The notes beneath the pieces were generated by a model. It saw only the letters and a list, made by a program, of their open reading frames with translations. It did not search any database and was not told the DNA's origin. From Acidobacteriota bacterium (GTDB taxonomy: Bacteria; Acidobacteriota; Terriglobia; Terriglobales; Acidobacteriaceae), in the NCBI GenBank assembly GCA_021781495.1, contig JAJXWS010000032.1:1-35790 (forward strand): a stretch of DNA of 35,790 nucleotides. Reading direction: 5' to 3'. A program made the translations under genes and the position numbers. Positions 16,522 to 24,940 of the stretch are shown in pieces; position 1 is the stretch's first letter; each line of letters starts with the position of its first letter.

Positions 16522-16794
16522 CTACTGCGACGGCGGAACGTACTCCTGCGGCAGCGCCGAGCCCTCGCCAAAGAAGAACATGTCCATCTGTTCCACCAGG
16601 AACTGCTGCGCCTGCGGGGTCCAGGGCTGCAACCGGTACTCGTTCAGCAGCATCTTCTGCCGATCCACCCACTCGCTCCAAGCTGCCTTGGAGACGTTCT
16701 TGTAAATCTTCTGTCCGAACTCGGAGTCGAAGGGTGGCTCGTCCAGCCCCTCCATCTCTTTCTTGTAGCGAACGCAAAAAACCGTATGCGCCAT
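16522..16794 (-). CDS. Fe(2+)-trafficking protein, YggX family
   Basis: The 90-residue product aligns by eye with YggX: MAHTVFCVRYKKEMEGLDEPPF, then GQKIYKNVSKAAWSEWVDRQKMLLNEYRLQPWTP and a C-terminal FFFGEG stretch. The conserved N-terminal Cys7 is present. YggX-type proteins are linked to labile iron handling and protection of Fe-S enzymes against oxidants in enterobacteria. The start ATG 16794 has AGGAG about 8 nt upstream; the frame remains open farther upstream but without YggX-like content. No operon partner; tRNA-Pro lies downstream on the same strand. Confidence 0.9.
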   Translation of the reverse strand: MAHTVFCVRYKKEMEGLDEPPFDSEFGQKIYKNVSKAAWSEWVDRQKMLLNEYRLQPWTPQAQQFLVEQMDMFFFGEGSALPQEYVPPSQ

Positions 16795-17114
16795 CGTTTC
16801 CGCTCCTGTCTTCAATTGTATGGGATGCCATGGCCTTTCGCCGCTCCGGGGCGTGGGCGTCTCAGAATGTGCGCGCGTTCGGCGGCCCGCTGCCGCCGCA
16901 GGTGCCGGCGCGGCCGTCCGTTCCCAGCCGGCTGCTTGCCGTCCGGCGGCGCGCAATATTCGCGTCACAGCCACTTCAAACTCCGCAACGATCGGGGTAA
17001 TATGGTTGGACAAGTTCCGGCAGGCTATCTGTAGCGCATCCGCGTCGAAGGAGGGCTATCTCCGTGCGGCTGATGCAGCGGGCTGGCCACGATTCCACCT
17101 TCAGGGGAGCACCG
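16795..17114. other. Divergent intergenic region YggX / DUF4870-type gene
   Basis: About 320 bases between two divergent start codons. The left half is very GC-rich with no supported gene. The right half contains one plausible rightward promoter (16975-17003, listed separately). Confidence 0.5.
16975..17003 (+). promoter_or_regulatory. Sigma70-like promoter candidate for the DUF4870-type gene
   Basis: TTCAAA (16975-16980) and TAATAT (16998-17003) are separated by 17 bases, each matching about four of six consensus positions. Transcription would begin near 17010, about 105 nt before the start codon. Confidence 0.35.
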
Positions 17115-17483
17115 ATGGCGGATCAGAGTACATCCACGCACCAGTCCGTGATGCAGGACAAGATCGCGGGGGGGCTGGCTTACATTACGGTCATTCCGGC
17201 GGTGTACTTCCTGCTTACGGAGCCCTACAAGCGGCGTCCCTACGTTCGCTTCCACGCCTGGCAGGCCATCTACTTCGGGATTGCATGCGTGGTCATCAGC
17301 GGGATTCTCGGCGTGGTGATTGATCTGGTGCCGGCGCTCAGTTTCCTGGCGTTCGATCACTTCCCGCTGGTCTCGCTGGCGCTGGTCATCCTTTGGATTG
17401 TCACGCTCATCAAGGCCTTCAACGGCGAGTGGTACAAGCTGCCCATCGTGGGGCAGATGGCCGAAAACCGGTCCGGCCGCTAA
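17115..17483 (+). CDS. Small membrane protein, DUF4870/Tic20-like
   Basis: This 122-residue protein has three hydrophobic segments: about residues 18-35, 52-72 and 84-103. Between the first two lies RFHAWQ (residues 45-50), the recurrent 'FHAxQ' element of DUF4870-type and Tic20-like membrane proteins. Its biochemical role is not known. The start ATG 17115 follows GGGGAG at 17104-17109, giving a good ribosome-binding site. It is convergent with the RNase R gene, with 39 bases between the stops. Confidence 0.8.
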   Translation: MADQSTSTHQSVMQDKIAGGLAYITVIPAVYFLLTEPYKRRPYVRFHAWQAIYFGIACVVISGILGVVIDLVPALSFLAFDHFPLVSLALVILWIVTLIKAFNGEWYKLPIVGQMAENRSGR

Positions 17484-17522
17484 ACAGCAAGCGCAGACAC
17501 GAAATTCGTTTCGCGGCCTGCC

Positions 17523-20060
17523 TCAGCGGCGAGGCCGCTTTCCGCCTTTGCGCGGCATCTTCCGCGTTTGCCCGGATCGCTCCCGTTTCTTTGCGGGCCG
17601 TGCTCCGCGTCGCGCGGCGGGCTTGCCCGTCAGCGGCAGCCCCTCCTCCACAATGGAGAACTGCAGCTTGCGCTCCTGCGCCAGAATGCGGTCCAGGACG
17701 ACCTGCACGCGGTCGCCCGCGCGAAAGCGGCGGCCCCAGCGCTCGCCCACAATCTCATGCGTGTTTTCGCGCCAGGTGTAGTGGTCGTCGCGCAGGGAGT
17801 CAATGGGAACCAGCCCCTCCACGAAGAGATCTGTCAGCTCCACAAACAGCCCGAACTTGGCCGGATTCAGCACCAGCGCGGCAAACTCCTCGCCCACGCG
17901 GTCCTGCATAAACCGCACCTTCTTCCACTCCACCAACTCGCGCTCGGCGTCTGCGGCGCGGCGTTCGGTCAGGCTGGTCTCCTCGGCAATCTGGGCCAGC
18001 TCCGCCTCCGGGATGGGCGGCTCGCCGGCCAGGCCTTTGCCGGGGATGACCGGTTTTGCGCGGTGCACCACCATGCCTGCGAGCCCCTCGTTGGGGTGGG
18101 TCCACGGAGACTTGTGGCGGTCTTCCGCCACCTCGCCGCGGCCCGCAACGCCTGCGCGCAGCAGAGCCTTGGTAATGCGGTGCACAATCAGGTCAGGATA
18201 GCGCCGTATGGGCGACGTGAAGTGCGTATACGTGGGCGCGGCCAGGGCAAAGTGCCCCTCGTTCGTCTCACTGTAGCGAGCCTGCCGCAGCGAGCGCAGC
18301 ATCAGGTAGCTGAGGATGCGCTCCTCCGGCTTGCCTTCAATGCTCGCCGCCAGCTTCTGATACATGCGCGGCGTAACGGCAATGTCTTCCGGAACCTCAT
18401 GCTGGCGCGCATTGCGGCCCGTGCGCTGCGCCTCGCGGCGGTCGCCTCGCGTGACCACGCGCCGCACCGGCAGCGCGCCCAGTCCCAGCGAGTAGCCAAA
18501 GCTGGCGGCCAGCTCCTCAAACTGCACCACGCGCCGCGGGTCCGGCTTCTCATGGATACGGTAGAGCGAGGGCACGCCCATGTCCTCAAGCCACGTGGCC
18601 ACGCTCTCGTTCGCGGCCAGCATGAACTCCTCAATCAGCCGATTGGCCCAGGTGCGCTCTGCCCGGGTCACGCCGCGCATCTGGCCCTGCTCGTCAAACT
18701 CGATTACCGGCTCCGGTAGGTCAAAGTCGATGCTGCCGCGCTCCTCGCGTCGCCGGTTCATCTTCACGGCCAACTGGTGCATGCGCTCAAACTCCGGCAC
18801 CAGGCCTGCGTAGCGTGCGCGCGTGTCGGCGTCGCCCTCCAGAATTGCGTGCACATCGGTGTAGGTCATGCGCTCCGCCGAGCGGATTACGCCCTCGACG
18901 ATCTCGTAGCTCGCAATGCGGCCCTCCGGCGTAAGCTGCATGATGCAGCTCAGCACCAGCCGGTCCTCGCCCGGGCGCAGGCTGCAAATATCCGTCGAGA
19001 GCTCCTGCGGCAGCATCGGAATGGCGCGATCCGGAAAGTAGACGCTGGTTCCGCGCAGCCGCGCTTCCAGGTCCAGGTCCGTACCGGCGCGCACATACTC
19101 CGCCACGTCGGCAATGTGCACCTGCAGCTCGTAGCCGCCGTCGTCGCGCTCGCGCACCAGCACGGCGTCATCAAAGTCCTTGGCCGTTTCGCCGTCGATG
19201 GTCACAATCGGCAGCGCGCGAAAATCGCGGCGGTGCTCCACCTCGGCGCGGTCCAGATGCGCCACCGCGCGCGCCTCGGCCAGCACGCGATCGGGAAAGA
19301 TGCGCGGCAGCTGGTGCTTGCGGATCATCATCTCCACGTCCACGCCGAAGTCGTCCGGGTCGCCCACCACCTCCATCACGCGCCCGATGGGGGGACGGGT
19401 CGGCGTGGGCCAGCTGGTAATCTCCACGTCCACCACCAGACCTTCCAGGTCTTCGTACTCTGCATGCGCATGGGCCTCCGCGCCCAGCACGCGATGCGGC
19501 GTTGCTGCGGGCTCCGCTGCGGGCAGCTCCTGCCCCGGAGGAATGAGGATGTGCTGCGACATGCGCTCGTCAAACGGGACGACGGTGTGTTCGTGCGTCC
19601 GCCCAGCCCGCGCATAGTGGAAGATGCCCACCACCGTGGGATTGCGCCGCTCCAGCACGCGCGCAATGCGGCCCAGCCTGCGGCCATCGGCGCGGGGAGG
19701 CTCCATCTCCACCAGCACTTGGTCGCCCTGCATCGCTCCGCCTATCTCATTGGGTGGGATAAAAACATCCTCTGTGACCGCGCCCTGGCGTGGATTGGGC
19801 CGCACAAAGCCGTAGCCGTCCCGGTGCAGGTCCAGTCGCCCGGCCACCAGGTTGTCGCGCGAGCTCAGCGGCCGGTGGACGGTCCAGACCTCGCGATCCA
19901 GCTTGGTCAGCTCGCCGCGCACCGTCAGGCGGGCAAGCTGCTCCAGCAGCAGGCGCCGCTCCCGGCCGCCGCCCAGTCCCAGCTCGCGCACCAGTTGCTT
20001 GTACCCGGCCTTGCCGCCGGGCGAGCGGGTGATCCGCGCCAGCAGTTCCCTGTCGGTCAT
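17523..20060 (-). CDS. rnr: Ribonuclease R
   Basis: RNase R is a processive 3'-5' exoribonuclease that degrades structured RNA. The 845-residue protein has the expected order. An N-terminal helix-turn-helix/cold-shock region (DNLVAGRLDLHRDGYGFVRPNP) is followed by a second OB fold and the RNB domain. The RNB catalytic motif TIDGETAKDFDDAV carries Asp289, Asp295, Asp297 and Asp298, with the same spacing as E. coli Asp272, 278, 280 and 281. A C-terminal S1 domain (EFAALVLNPAKFGLFVELTDLFVEGLVPID) and a Lys/Arg-rich tail of about 35 residues complete it. The start is ATG 20060. Confidence 0.96.
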   Translation of the reverse strand: MTDRELLARITRSPGGKAGYKQLVRELGLGGGRERRLLLEQLARLTVRGELTKLDREVWTVHRPLSSRDNLVAGRLDLHRDGYGFVRPNPRQGAVTEDVFIPPNEIGGAMQGDQVLVEMEPPRADGRRLGRIARVLERRNPTVVGIFHYARAGRTHEHTVVPFDERMSQHILIPPGQELPAAEPAATPHRVLGAEAHAHAEYEDLEGLVVDVEITSWPTPTRPPIGRVMEVVGDPDDFGVDVEMMIRKHQLPRIFPDRVLAEARAVAHLDRAEVEHRRDFRALPIVTIDGETAKDFDDAVLVRERDDGGYELQVHIADVAEYVRAGTDLDLEARLRGTSVYFPDRAIPMLPQELSTDICSLRPGEDRLVLSCIMQLTPEGRIASYEIVEGVIRSAERMTYTDVHAILEGDADTRARYAGLVPEFERMHQLAVKMNRRREERGSIDFDLPEPVIEFDEQGQMRGVTRAERTWANRLIEEFMLAANESVATWLEDMGVPSLYRIHEKPDPRRVVQFEELAASFGYSLGLGALPVRRVVTRGDRREAQRTGRNARQHEVPEDIAVTPRMYQKLAASIEGKPEERILSYLMLRSLRQARYSETNEGHFALAAPTYTHFTSPIRRYPDLIVHRITKALLRAGVAGRGEVAEDRHKSPWTHPNEGLAGMVVHRAKPVIPGKGLAGEPPIPEAELAQIAEETSLTERRAADAERELVEWKKVRFMQDRVGEEFAALVLNPAKFGLFVELTDLFVEGLVPIDSLRDDHYTWRENTHEIVGERWGRRFRAGDRVQVVLDRILAQERKLQFSIVEEGLPLTGKPAARRGARPAKKRERSGQTRKMPRKGGKRPRR

Positions 20061-20382
20061 AGCTCAAGAGTAGGGCAGGTTCGGCTTTCGTGGCAGTGAG
20101 CCGGGCCGCTTGCGGCCGGTTTTTTCTGCCTGGAATGTTGTCACAGTGGGTAACCGGGGGCCTGCCGGGGCTGCCCACTCGATGAACCTGCCTGTGACGT
20201 CATACAATAGCCCCAGTGATACGCTCGGGCCCGCCGGCCAGCGAAAGCATCCCACCTGCCATGGCATGCAACTGTATGTGTGCAGAGTGTCCGGCAACCC
20301 GCAGATTCAGGTTCTTTTGGGCCCAGGCTAGAGGCCCCTGCCTTGGCAACCCAGTCCGACCAGGACAGAAAAGGAAACTTCG
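20061..20382. other. Divergent intergenic region rnr / bactofilin
   Basis: About 320 bases. It holds the 8-bp palindrome TGACGTCA (20195-20202) directly adjoining TACAAT (20203-20208), a good -10 box for rightward transcription, but no -35 box at the right distance. If used, the bactofilin leader would be about 170 nt. No other gene or RNA is supported. Confidence 0.4.
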
Positions 20383-20892
20383 TTGAGCGCTATGTGGAAA
20401 CCCTCCCAGTCAGGATCGTCCGTTTCTCCCACCCCAACACCCGCCCCGGAGCCGGTGCGCCCCACGCCGCCTGCCCCCGCCTATGAGCCGCCCGCGGCCC
20501 GTGCCGCCTCGCCTGCCACCGGCGAGCAGGCCACCATCGGCAAGAGCCTTTACATCAAAGGCGAGATCAGCGGCTCGGAGTCGCTGTTCATTGACGGCAA
20601 GGTGGAGGGCAGCATCAACCTGCCCGGCAACCGCGTTACCGTGGGCCGCAACGGCCAGGTCTCGGCCAGCGTTACCGCGCGCGAGATCGTTGTGCTGGGC
20701 AAGGTGCGTGGCAATGTCTCCGCCACGGACCGGGTCGACATCCGTGCCGAGGGCGCGCTGACCGGCGACGTGGCCGCAGCCCGCATCAGCATCGAGGACG
20801 GCGCCTTCTTCAAGGGCGGCATCGACATCCGCAAGCCGGACTCGAAGTCCGCCGCGGCTGCCGAGGCTCCCAAGCCCACCACCCAGGCCTAG
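20383..20892 (+). CDS. Bactofilin-family cytoskeletal protein
   Basis: Bactofilins polymerise into filaments that organise cell-wall synthesis and polar structures. The central part, about residues 48-150, is a right-handed beta-helix: TIGKSLYIKGEISGSESLFIDGKVEGSINLPGNRVTVGRNGQVSASVTAREIVVLGKVRGNV. It is framed by a Pro-rich N-terminal tail and an Ala/Lys/Pro C-terminal tail, the usual bactofilin layout. AAGGAA (20371-20376) is 6 nt from TTG 20383 but 15 nt from ATG 20392, so TTG is preferred; ATG 20392 (MWKPSQ) is the alternative and changes only three residues. The gene faces murJ tail to tail. Confidence 0.92.
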   Translation: MSAMWKPSQSGSSVSPTPTPAPEPVRPTPPAPAYEPPAARAASPATGEQATIGKSLYIKGEISGSESLFIDGKVEGSINLPGNRVTVGRNGQVSASVTAREIVVLGKVRGNVSATDRVDIRAEGALTGDVAAARISIEDGAFFKGGIDIRKPDSKSAAAAEAPKPTTQA

Positions 20893-20916
20893 GGGCAACT
20901 GATACCGCTCCATCGC

Positions 20917-20944
20917 AAAGGCTCCTGCGCAAGCGGGGGCTTTT
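20917..20944 (+). terminator. Possible intrinsic terminator after bactofilin
   Basis: AAAGGCTCC (20917-20925) can pair with GGGGGCTTT (20935-20943) with one G-G mismatch and one G-T pair. The stem runs into TTTT followed by further T-rich sequence. It lies 25 bases after the bactofilin stop. Confidence 0.45.
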
Positions 20945-20973
20945 GTGCTTTTGCACCTGCTGGCAGGAGACGA

Positions 20974-22620
20974 CTACGCCAGTCCCAGCCGCTTGCGCGC
21001 CACGCGCGGCAGCGCGGAGCCGGCTCGCGTTAGCACGCGATCCGCAATCACCAGCCAGAGCGCCGAACCCAACAGCAGCACGAGCAGGTCGGTCCAGCGG
21101 CTCTGCCGCGGCAGATGCGCGGCAAAGGCATGCACCAGGTAGCCGCCCAGACCGTCCAGCAACAGCCACACCGCCGCTCCGCTGGCGACGCCGGCAGCCA
21201 GGCAGCGGCCAAGCTCGATATAGTCCAGGCTGGCCAGTGAGACCATGCGGCGCTTGTGCAGCAGTGCGGCGATGGTGAGCGTCTGCATGGCAATGCCAAT
21301 GTCCGAGGCCACGGCCAGCCCCATTGCGCCCAGTCCGTGATACAGGCCGGAGTAGATGGGCAGCGACACCACCGTGACCACGGTGCCCGCGGCCATGGGC
21401 AAAAAGGTGTTGCCCGCCGCATAAAACGCGCGCGCATAGATGGCCTGCGCCGACCACAGAAACATGGAGATGGAGAAGACGGCAAAGTAGGCCGCGCACT
21501 GGTGCGAGTCTGCCAGCGTGAAGCGCCCGCCGACAAAGAACAGGTCAATCATCGGCTTGCCCAGCACCATCATGCCCGAGGCAACCAGCAGGCCCATGCA
21601 TGCCACGCGCGAAACCGAGTCCGCCACCTCTGTCGCAAACTCATAGTGCTGCTTTTTCGTCCACAGGCTGGCGAAGAACGGCATGGAGGCTGCGCCTGCC
21701 GCCTGCGCCAGCACGGCCATGGGAGCGGTAAACAGCTGCTTGGCGTAGCTCATCAGCGACACCGCTCCGCTGGTGCCGGAGGCATAGTGGGCGATGATCC
21801 AGCTATCGGCCGTCACCAGAGAAACGCCCGCCATGAGCGGCAGCGACAGGCGAACCCACTCGCGCAGCCCTTCGTCATGCCAGTCCAGAATGGGCCTGTA
21901 GTGCGTTCCGGCGCGGCGGGCAAAGTAGGCGTTCAAAAAGAACGGGCCAAGGAACGCGCCCGCCACGGTGCCAAGCGCCAGTGAGGCCACGCCCATGTGC
22001 CGCACCAGCAGCACGCCGCCCACAATGGTTCCCATGCCATAGATGAGCGGAGCCACGGCCTGCACATTGAATTGCTTGCGTACCAGCAGCACCGCGCCAA
22101 ACACGCCCCCGGCAAAGAAGAACAGCTGCGCCGGCAGCAGAATGCGCGTGAGCGAGACGCACAGCGCTGCCTTGGAGTCATCAAAGCCGGGGAACCACCA
22201 GTGGATGTACCACGGCGCAATGATCTCCGCCAGCAGAATGGCCGCGCCCAGCACAATGTACATCGTGGTCAGAATCACTGAGAGCGAGCGCTCGCCCTCG
22301 GCCTCGCGGCCGGAGTCGTGATAGCGCGTGAGGATAGTGACAAAGGTGATGGAGGCTGCCCCGCCCACAAGGAAGTACGAGATCATGTCCGGCAGCACAA
22401 AGGCGGCGTTCAGCGCGTCGGCCTCCATGCCCCGGCCAAACAGCCACACAATGTATTTGACCCGCACCAGCCCGATAATCCGCGACAGAAACGTGGACAC
22501 CATCAGCACCACGGTTGCGCTGAAGGCGGAGTGCGCATGCGACGGGCGCAGCATGCTCAGCGCTCGCGCCCAGCGGGACCGGGGAGCGCTCAGCGGCGTG
22601 GCTTGGTGTGTTTCGTTCAC
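20974..22620 (-). CDS. murJ: Lipid II flippase MurJ (MviN family)
   Basis: MurJ flips lipid II across the inner membrane for peptidoglycan synthesis. The 548-residue protein has about 14 hydrophobic segments. It opens with the family signature TFLSRIIGLVRVKYIVWLFGRGMEADALNAAFVLPDMISYFLVGGAASITFVTIL. The later MSYAKQLFTAPMAVLAQAAGAASMPFFASL and ARAFYAAGNTFLPM stretches are also typical. The start is GTG 22620 (MNETHQATPL), with no strong ribosome-binding site. It is convergent with bactofilin and divergent from the prolyl oligopeptidase gene; placement beside a bactofilin gene fits a shared role in envelope growth but is only circumstantial. Confidence 0.93.
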   Translation of the reverse strand: MNETHQATPLSAPRSRWARALSMLRPSHAHSAFSATVVLMVSTFLSRIIGLVRVKYIVWLFGRGMEADALNAAFVLPDMISYFLVGGAASITFVTILTRYHDSGREAEGERSLSVILTTMYIVLGAAILLAEIIAPWYIHWWFPGFDDSKAALCVSLTRILLPAQLFFFAGGVFGAVLLVRKQFNVQAVAPLIYGMGTIVGGVLLVRHMGVASLALGTVAGAFLGPFFLNAYFARRAGTHYRPILDWHDEGLREWVRLSLPLMAGVSLVTADSWIIAHYASGTSGAVSLMSYAKQLFTAPMAVLAQAAGAASMPFFASLWTKKQHYEFATEVADSVSRVACMGLLVASGMMVLGKPMIDLFFVGGRFTLADSHQCAAYFAVFSISMFLWSAQAIYARAFYAAGNTFLPMAAGTVVTVVSLPIYSGLYHGLGAMGLAVASDIGIAMQTLTIAALLHKRRMVSLASLDYIELGRCLAAGVASGAAVWLLLDGLGGYLVHAFAAHLPRQSRWTDLLVLLLGSALWLVIADRVLTRAGSALPRVARKRLGLA

Positions 22621-22690
22621 TGGTGTTGATTCTACTTGGCGGCCCCGGGCGCATAGCGGGCGCGTATGCTGGTGGGCAGGGAGGAGATCG

Positions 22691-24802
22691 ATGAAGGCGT
22701 TGCCGATTCTTGTACTTGGGTTGACCGTGAGCTTTGGAGCCGTGGCGCAGACCGTTCACGGGCGCGACGGCATTACGCTGCCCGCTCCGCCTCCGGTCAA
22801 GGCCGAGCCGGTCATCGACAACTACTTCGGCACCCACATCGCGGACAACTACCGCTGGCTGGAGGACTCCAAAAGTCCGGAGACACGCGCCTTCCTCGAA
22901 GCGGAGAACGCCTATACCGACCGCTACTTCAAGCAGGCGCGCCTTCGCCCGCAGGTGGTGGAGCAGCTTGACGCGCTGGAGAGTGTCTCCGAGTGGTCAC
23001 TGCCGGTGGAGCGCGCAGGCAACTACTACTTCCTCAAGCGCCTGGCCGGTGAAGGACAGGCCTCGCTCTACGTGCGCCGCGGCTGGACGGCGAAGGACGA
23101 GCGGCTGGTGGACCCGGCCATGCTGAGCCGCAATCCCAACACATCGCTGGCGCTGGAGGATGTCTCCCGCGACGGCTCGCTGGTGGCCTATGGCGTGCGC
23201 GAGGGCGGCGCCGATGAGACCACCGTGCATGTCTATAACCTGAAGACCGGCAAGACGCTGGAGGACACCCTGCCCAGCGGCCTCTACTGGTCTGTTCACT
23301 TTACGCCCGATGGCACGGGGCTCTTTTATACGCGCACCAACCGCGAGGGCACGCTGCTCTACCAGCACGCGCTGGGCAGCCGCGTCTCGCAGGACACGCT
23401 GCTTTTTGGCCGCGAGTTTCGCGGCGAGCCGCTCAGCACGAACGATCTCTTCATGGCGCACGTCACCGACGATGGCCGCTACCTGGTGGTGACCATCGGC
23501 CGCGGGGTTCCGGCCCGGCGTGTGGACATTGTCTATCGCGACCTGACCAGGCCCGGATCGCCGTTCGAGGTGCTGGTTTGGGCGCTCGACTCGCGCTTCT
23601 CGGCCGTCTACGCCAAAGGCGCCTGGTATGTGAAGACTGACTACAAGGCGCCGAACGGGCGCATTCTGCGCGCAGACCCCGGCGTGCTGCCCGATGCCTG
23701 GACCACCATCGTGCCCGAAGCGCAGGAGGCCATCGACGATTTCTCCATTGTGGGCGGCAAGCTCTATGTGGAGCGCCTGAAGGACGTGAAGGCGGAGACC
23801 GGCATCTACACGCTCGCCGGCAAGCCCGCCGGCACGCTCGACTATGACGGAATCGGCTCCGTCTCTGCCCCGCGCGGCCGCACCACGGACCGCTACGGCT
23901 TTGTTCGCTTCGACTCGTTCATCCAGCCGCCCACGCTCTATCGCATTGACACGCTGACCGGCAGGCGCGAGATCTTTGCGCAAACCAGGGTTCCGTTTGA
24001 TACCAGCCAGTATGAGCTACGGCAGGTCTTCTACACATCCAAGGACGGCACGCGCGTGCCCATGTTCATCGCCGGCAAAAAAGGCCTGAAGCGCGACGGC
24101 ACAGAGCGCCTGCTGATGACCGGCTATGGCGGCTTTAACGTAAGCATGACGCCCTACTGGAATTCCCAATATGCGTGGTGGATGCAGCAGGGCGGCTGGT
24201 TTGCGCTGCCCAACCTGCGCGGCGGCGGCGAGTATGGCGAGCACTGGCACGAGCAGGCCATGTTTGCCCACAAGCAGAACGTCTTTGACGACTGGTTCGC
24301 CGCGGCGCAATACCTCATCGACAACAAGTACACTTCGCCCGCGCACTTCGCCATCACTGGCCGCTCCAATGGCGGCCTGCTCATGGGCGCGGCCATGACG
24401 CAGCATCCCGAGCTCTTCGGAGCCATCCTCTGCGGCTATCCGCTGCTGGACATGCTGCGCTACCACCAGTTTTTGCAGGGGCCGCACTGGATGACCGAGT
24501 ACGGCTCGTCCCAGGATCGCGACCAGTTTGCGTATCTGCTCAAGTATTCGCCCTACCAGAATGTCAAGCCGGGCACGGCCTATCCGGCCATCCTGTTCTT
24601 TACCGGCGACAGTGACACACGCGTCGATCCGCTGCATGCGCGCAAGATGACGGCGCTGATGCAGGCGGCCACCTCCAGCGGACGGCCCATCCTGCTGCAT
24701 TACAGCCTCAGCGGCGGCCACTCCGCCGGCGTGAGCGTGGAGCAGAAGGTGCAGGACGACGCCGACCAGCTCACTTTCCTGTGGACGGAGACCGGAAAAT
24801 AG
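22691..24802 (+). CDS. Exported prolyl oligopeptidase (S9 family)
   Basis: This 703-residue serine peptidase of family S9A cleaves after proline in short peptides. A signal peptide (MKALPILVLGLTVSFGAVAQ) places it in the periplasm or outside. The N-terminal half is a beta-propeller (for example GTHIADNYRWLEDSKSPETRAFLEAEN at the start). The alpha/beta-hydrolase half carries the triad Ser559 in GRSNGG, Asp642 in GDSDTRVDP and His677 in SGGHSAG. ATG 22691 follows GGGAGGAG at 22679-22685. The stop codon lies inside the inverted repeat at 24798-24838. Confidence 0.94.
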   Translation: MKALPILVLGLTVSFGAVAQTVHGRDGITLPAPPPVKAEPVIDNYFGTHIADNYRWLEDSKSPETRAFLEAENAYTDRYFKQARLRPQVVEQLDALESVSEWSLPVERAGNYYFLKRLAGEGQASLYVRRGWTAKDERLVDPAMLSRNPNTSLALEDVSRDGSLVAYGVREGGADETTVHVYNLKTGKTLEDTLPSGLYWSVHFTPDGTGLFYTRTNREGTLLYQHALGSRVSQDTLLFGREFRGEPLSTNDLFMAHVTDDGRYLVVTIGRGVPARRVDIVYRDLTRPGSPFEVLVWALDSRFSAVYAKGAWYVKTDYKAPNGRILRADPGVLPDAWTTIVPEAQEAIDDFSIVGGKLYVERLKDVKAETGIYTLAGKPAGTLDYDGIGSVSAPRGRTTDRYGFVRFDSFIQPPTLYRIDTLTGRREIFAQTRVPFDTSQYELRQVFYTSKDGTRVPMFIAGKKGLKRDGTERLLMTGYGGFNVSMTPYWNSQYAWWMQQGGWFALPNLRGGGEYGEHWHEQAMFAHKQNVFDDWFAAAQYLIDNKYTSPAHFAITGRSNGGLLMGAAMTQHPELFGAILCGYPLLDMLRYHQFLQGPHWMTEYGSSQDRDQFAYLLKYSPYQNVKPGTAYPAILFFTGDSDTRVDPLHARKMTALMQAATSSGRPILLHYSLSGGHSAGVSVEQKVQDDADQLTFLWTETGK

Positions 24803-24838
24803 CCGCTTTGTGCCAAATAGGGAACATCGGCGGCTATT
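24798..24838. repeat. Inverted repeat spanning the prolyl oligopeptidase stop
   Basis: AATAGCCGC (24798-24806) and GCGGCTATT (24830-24838) pair perfectly over 9 bp around a 23-base loop. The left arm includes the TAG stop. No T-run follows, so it is a weak terminator candidate at best; it could protect the transcript 3' end. Confidence 0.35.
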
Positions 24839-24866
24839 GCTCATTCCGGTACACTTGCGTCACTCC

Positions 24867-24896
24867 TTTACGCCATTCTTGTCTACTTCCTATACA
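24867..24896 (+). promoter_or_regulatory. Sigma70-like promoter candidate for the GAF-EAL gene
   Basis: TTTACG (24867-24872) and TATACA (24891-24896) are spaced 18 bases apart, each matching about four of six consensus positions. The start would be near 24903, about 38 nt before the GTG at 24941. Confidence 0.35.
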
Positions 24897-24940
24897 AAGG
24901 ATGCGAGACCGAAGCATCAATTCATGCCAAGGTCTCATCT

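Noticed and set aside
18223-18233. ACGTATAC-like sequence resembling the operator
   Set aside because: It lies within the RNase R coding region, shares only an 8-mer and lacks the TG-N4-CG-N4-CA symmetry.
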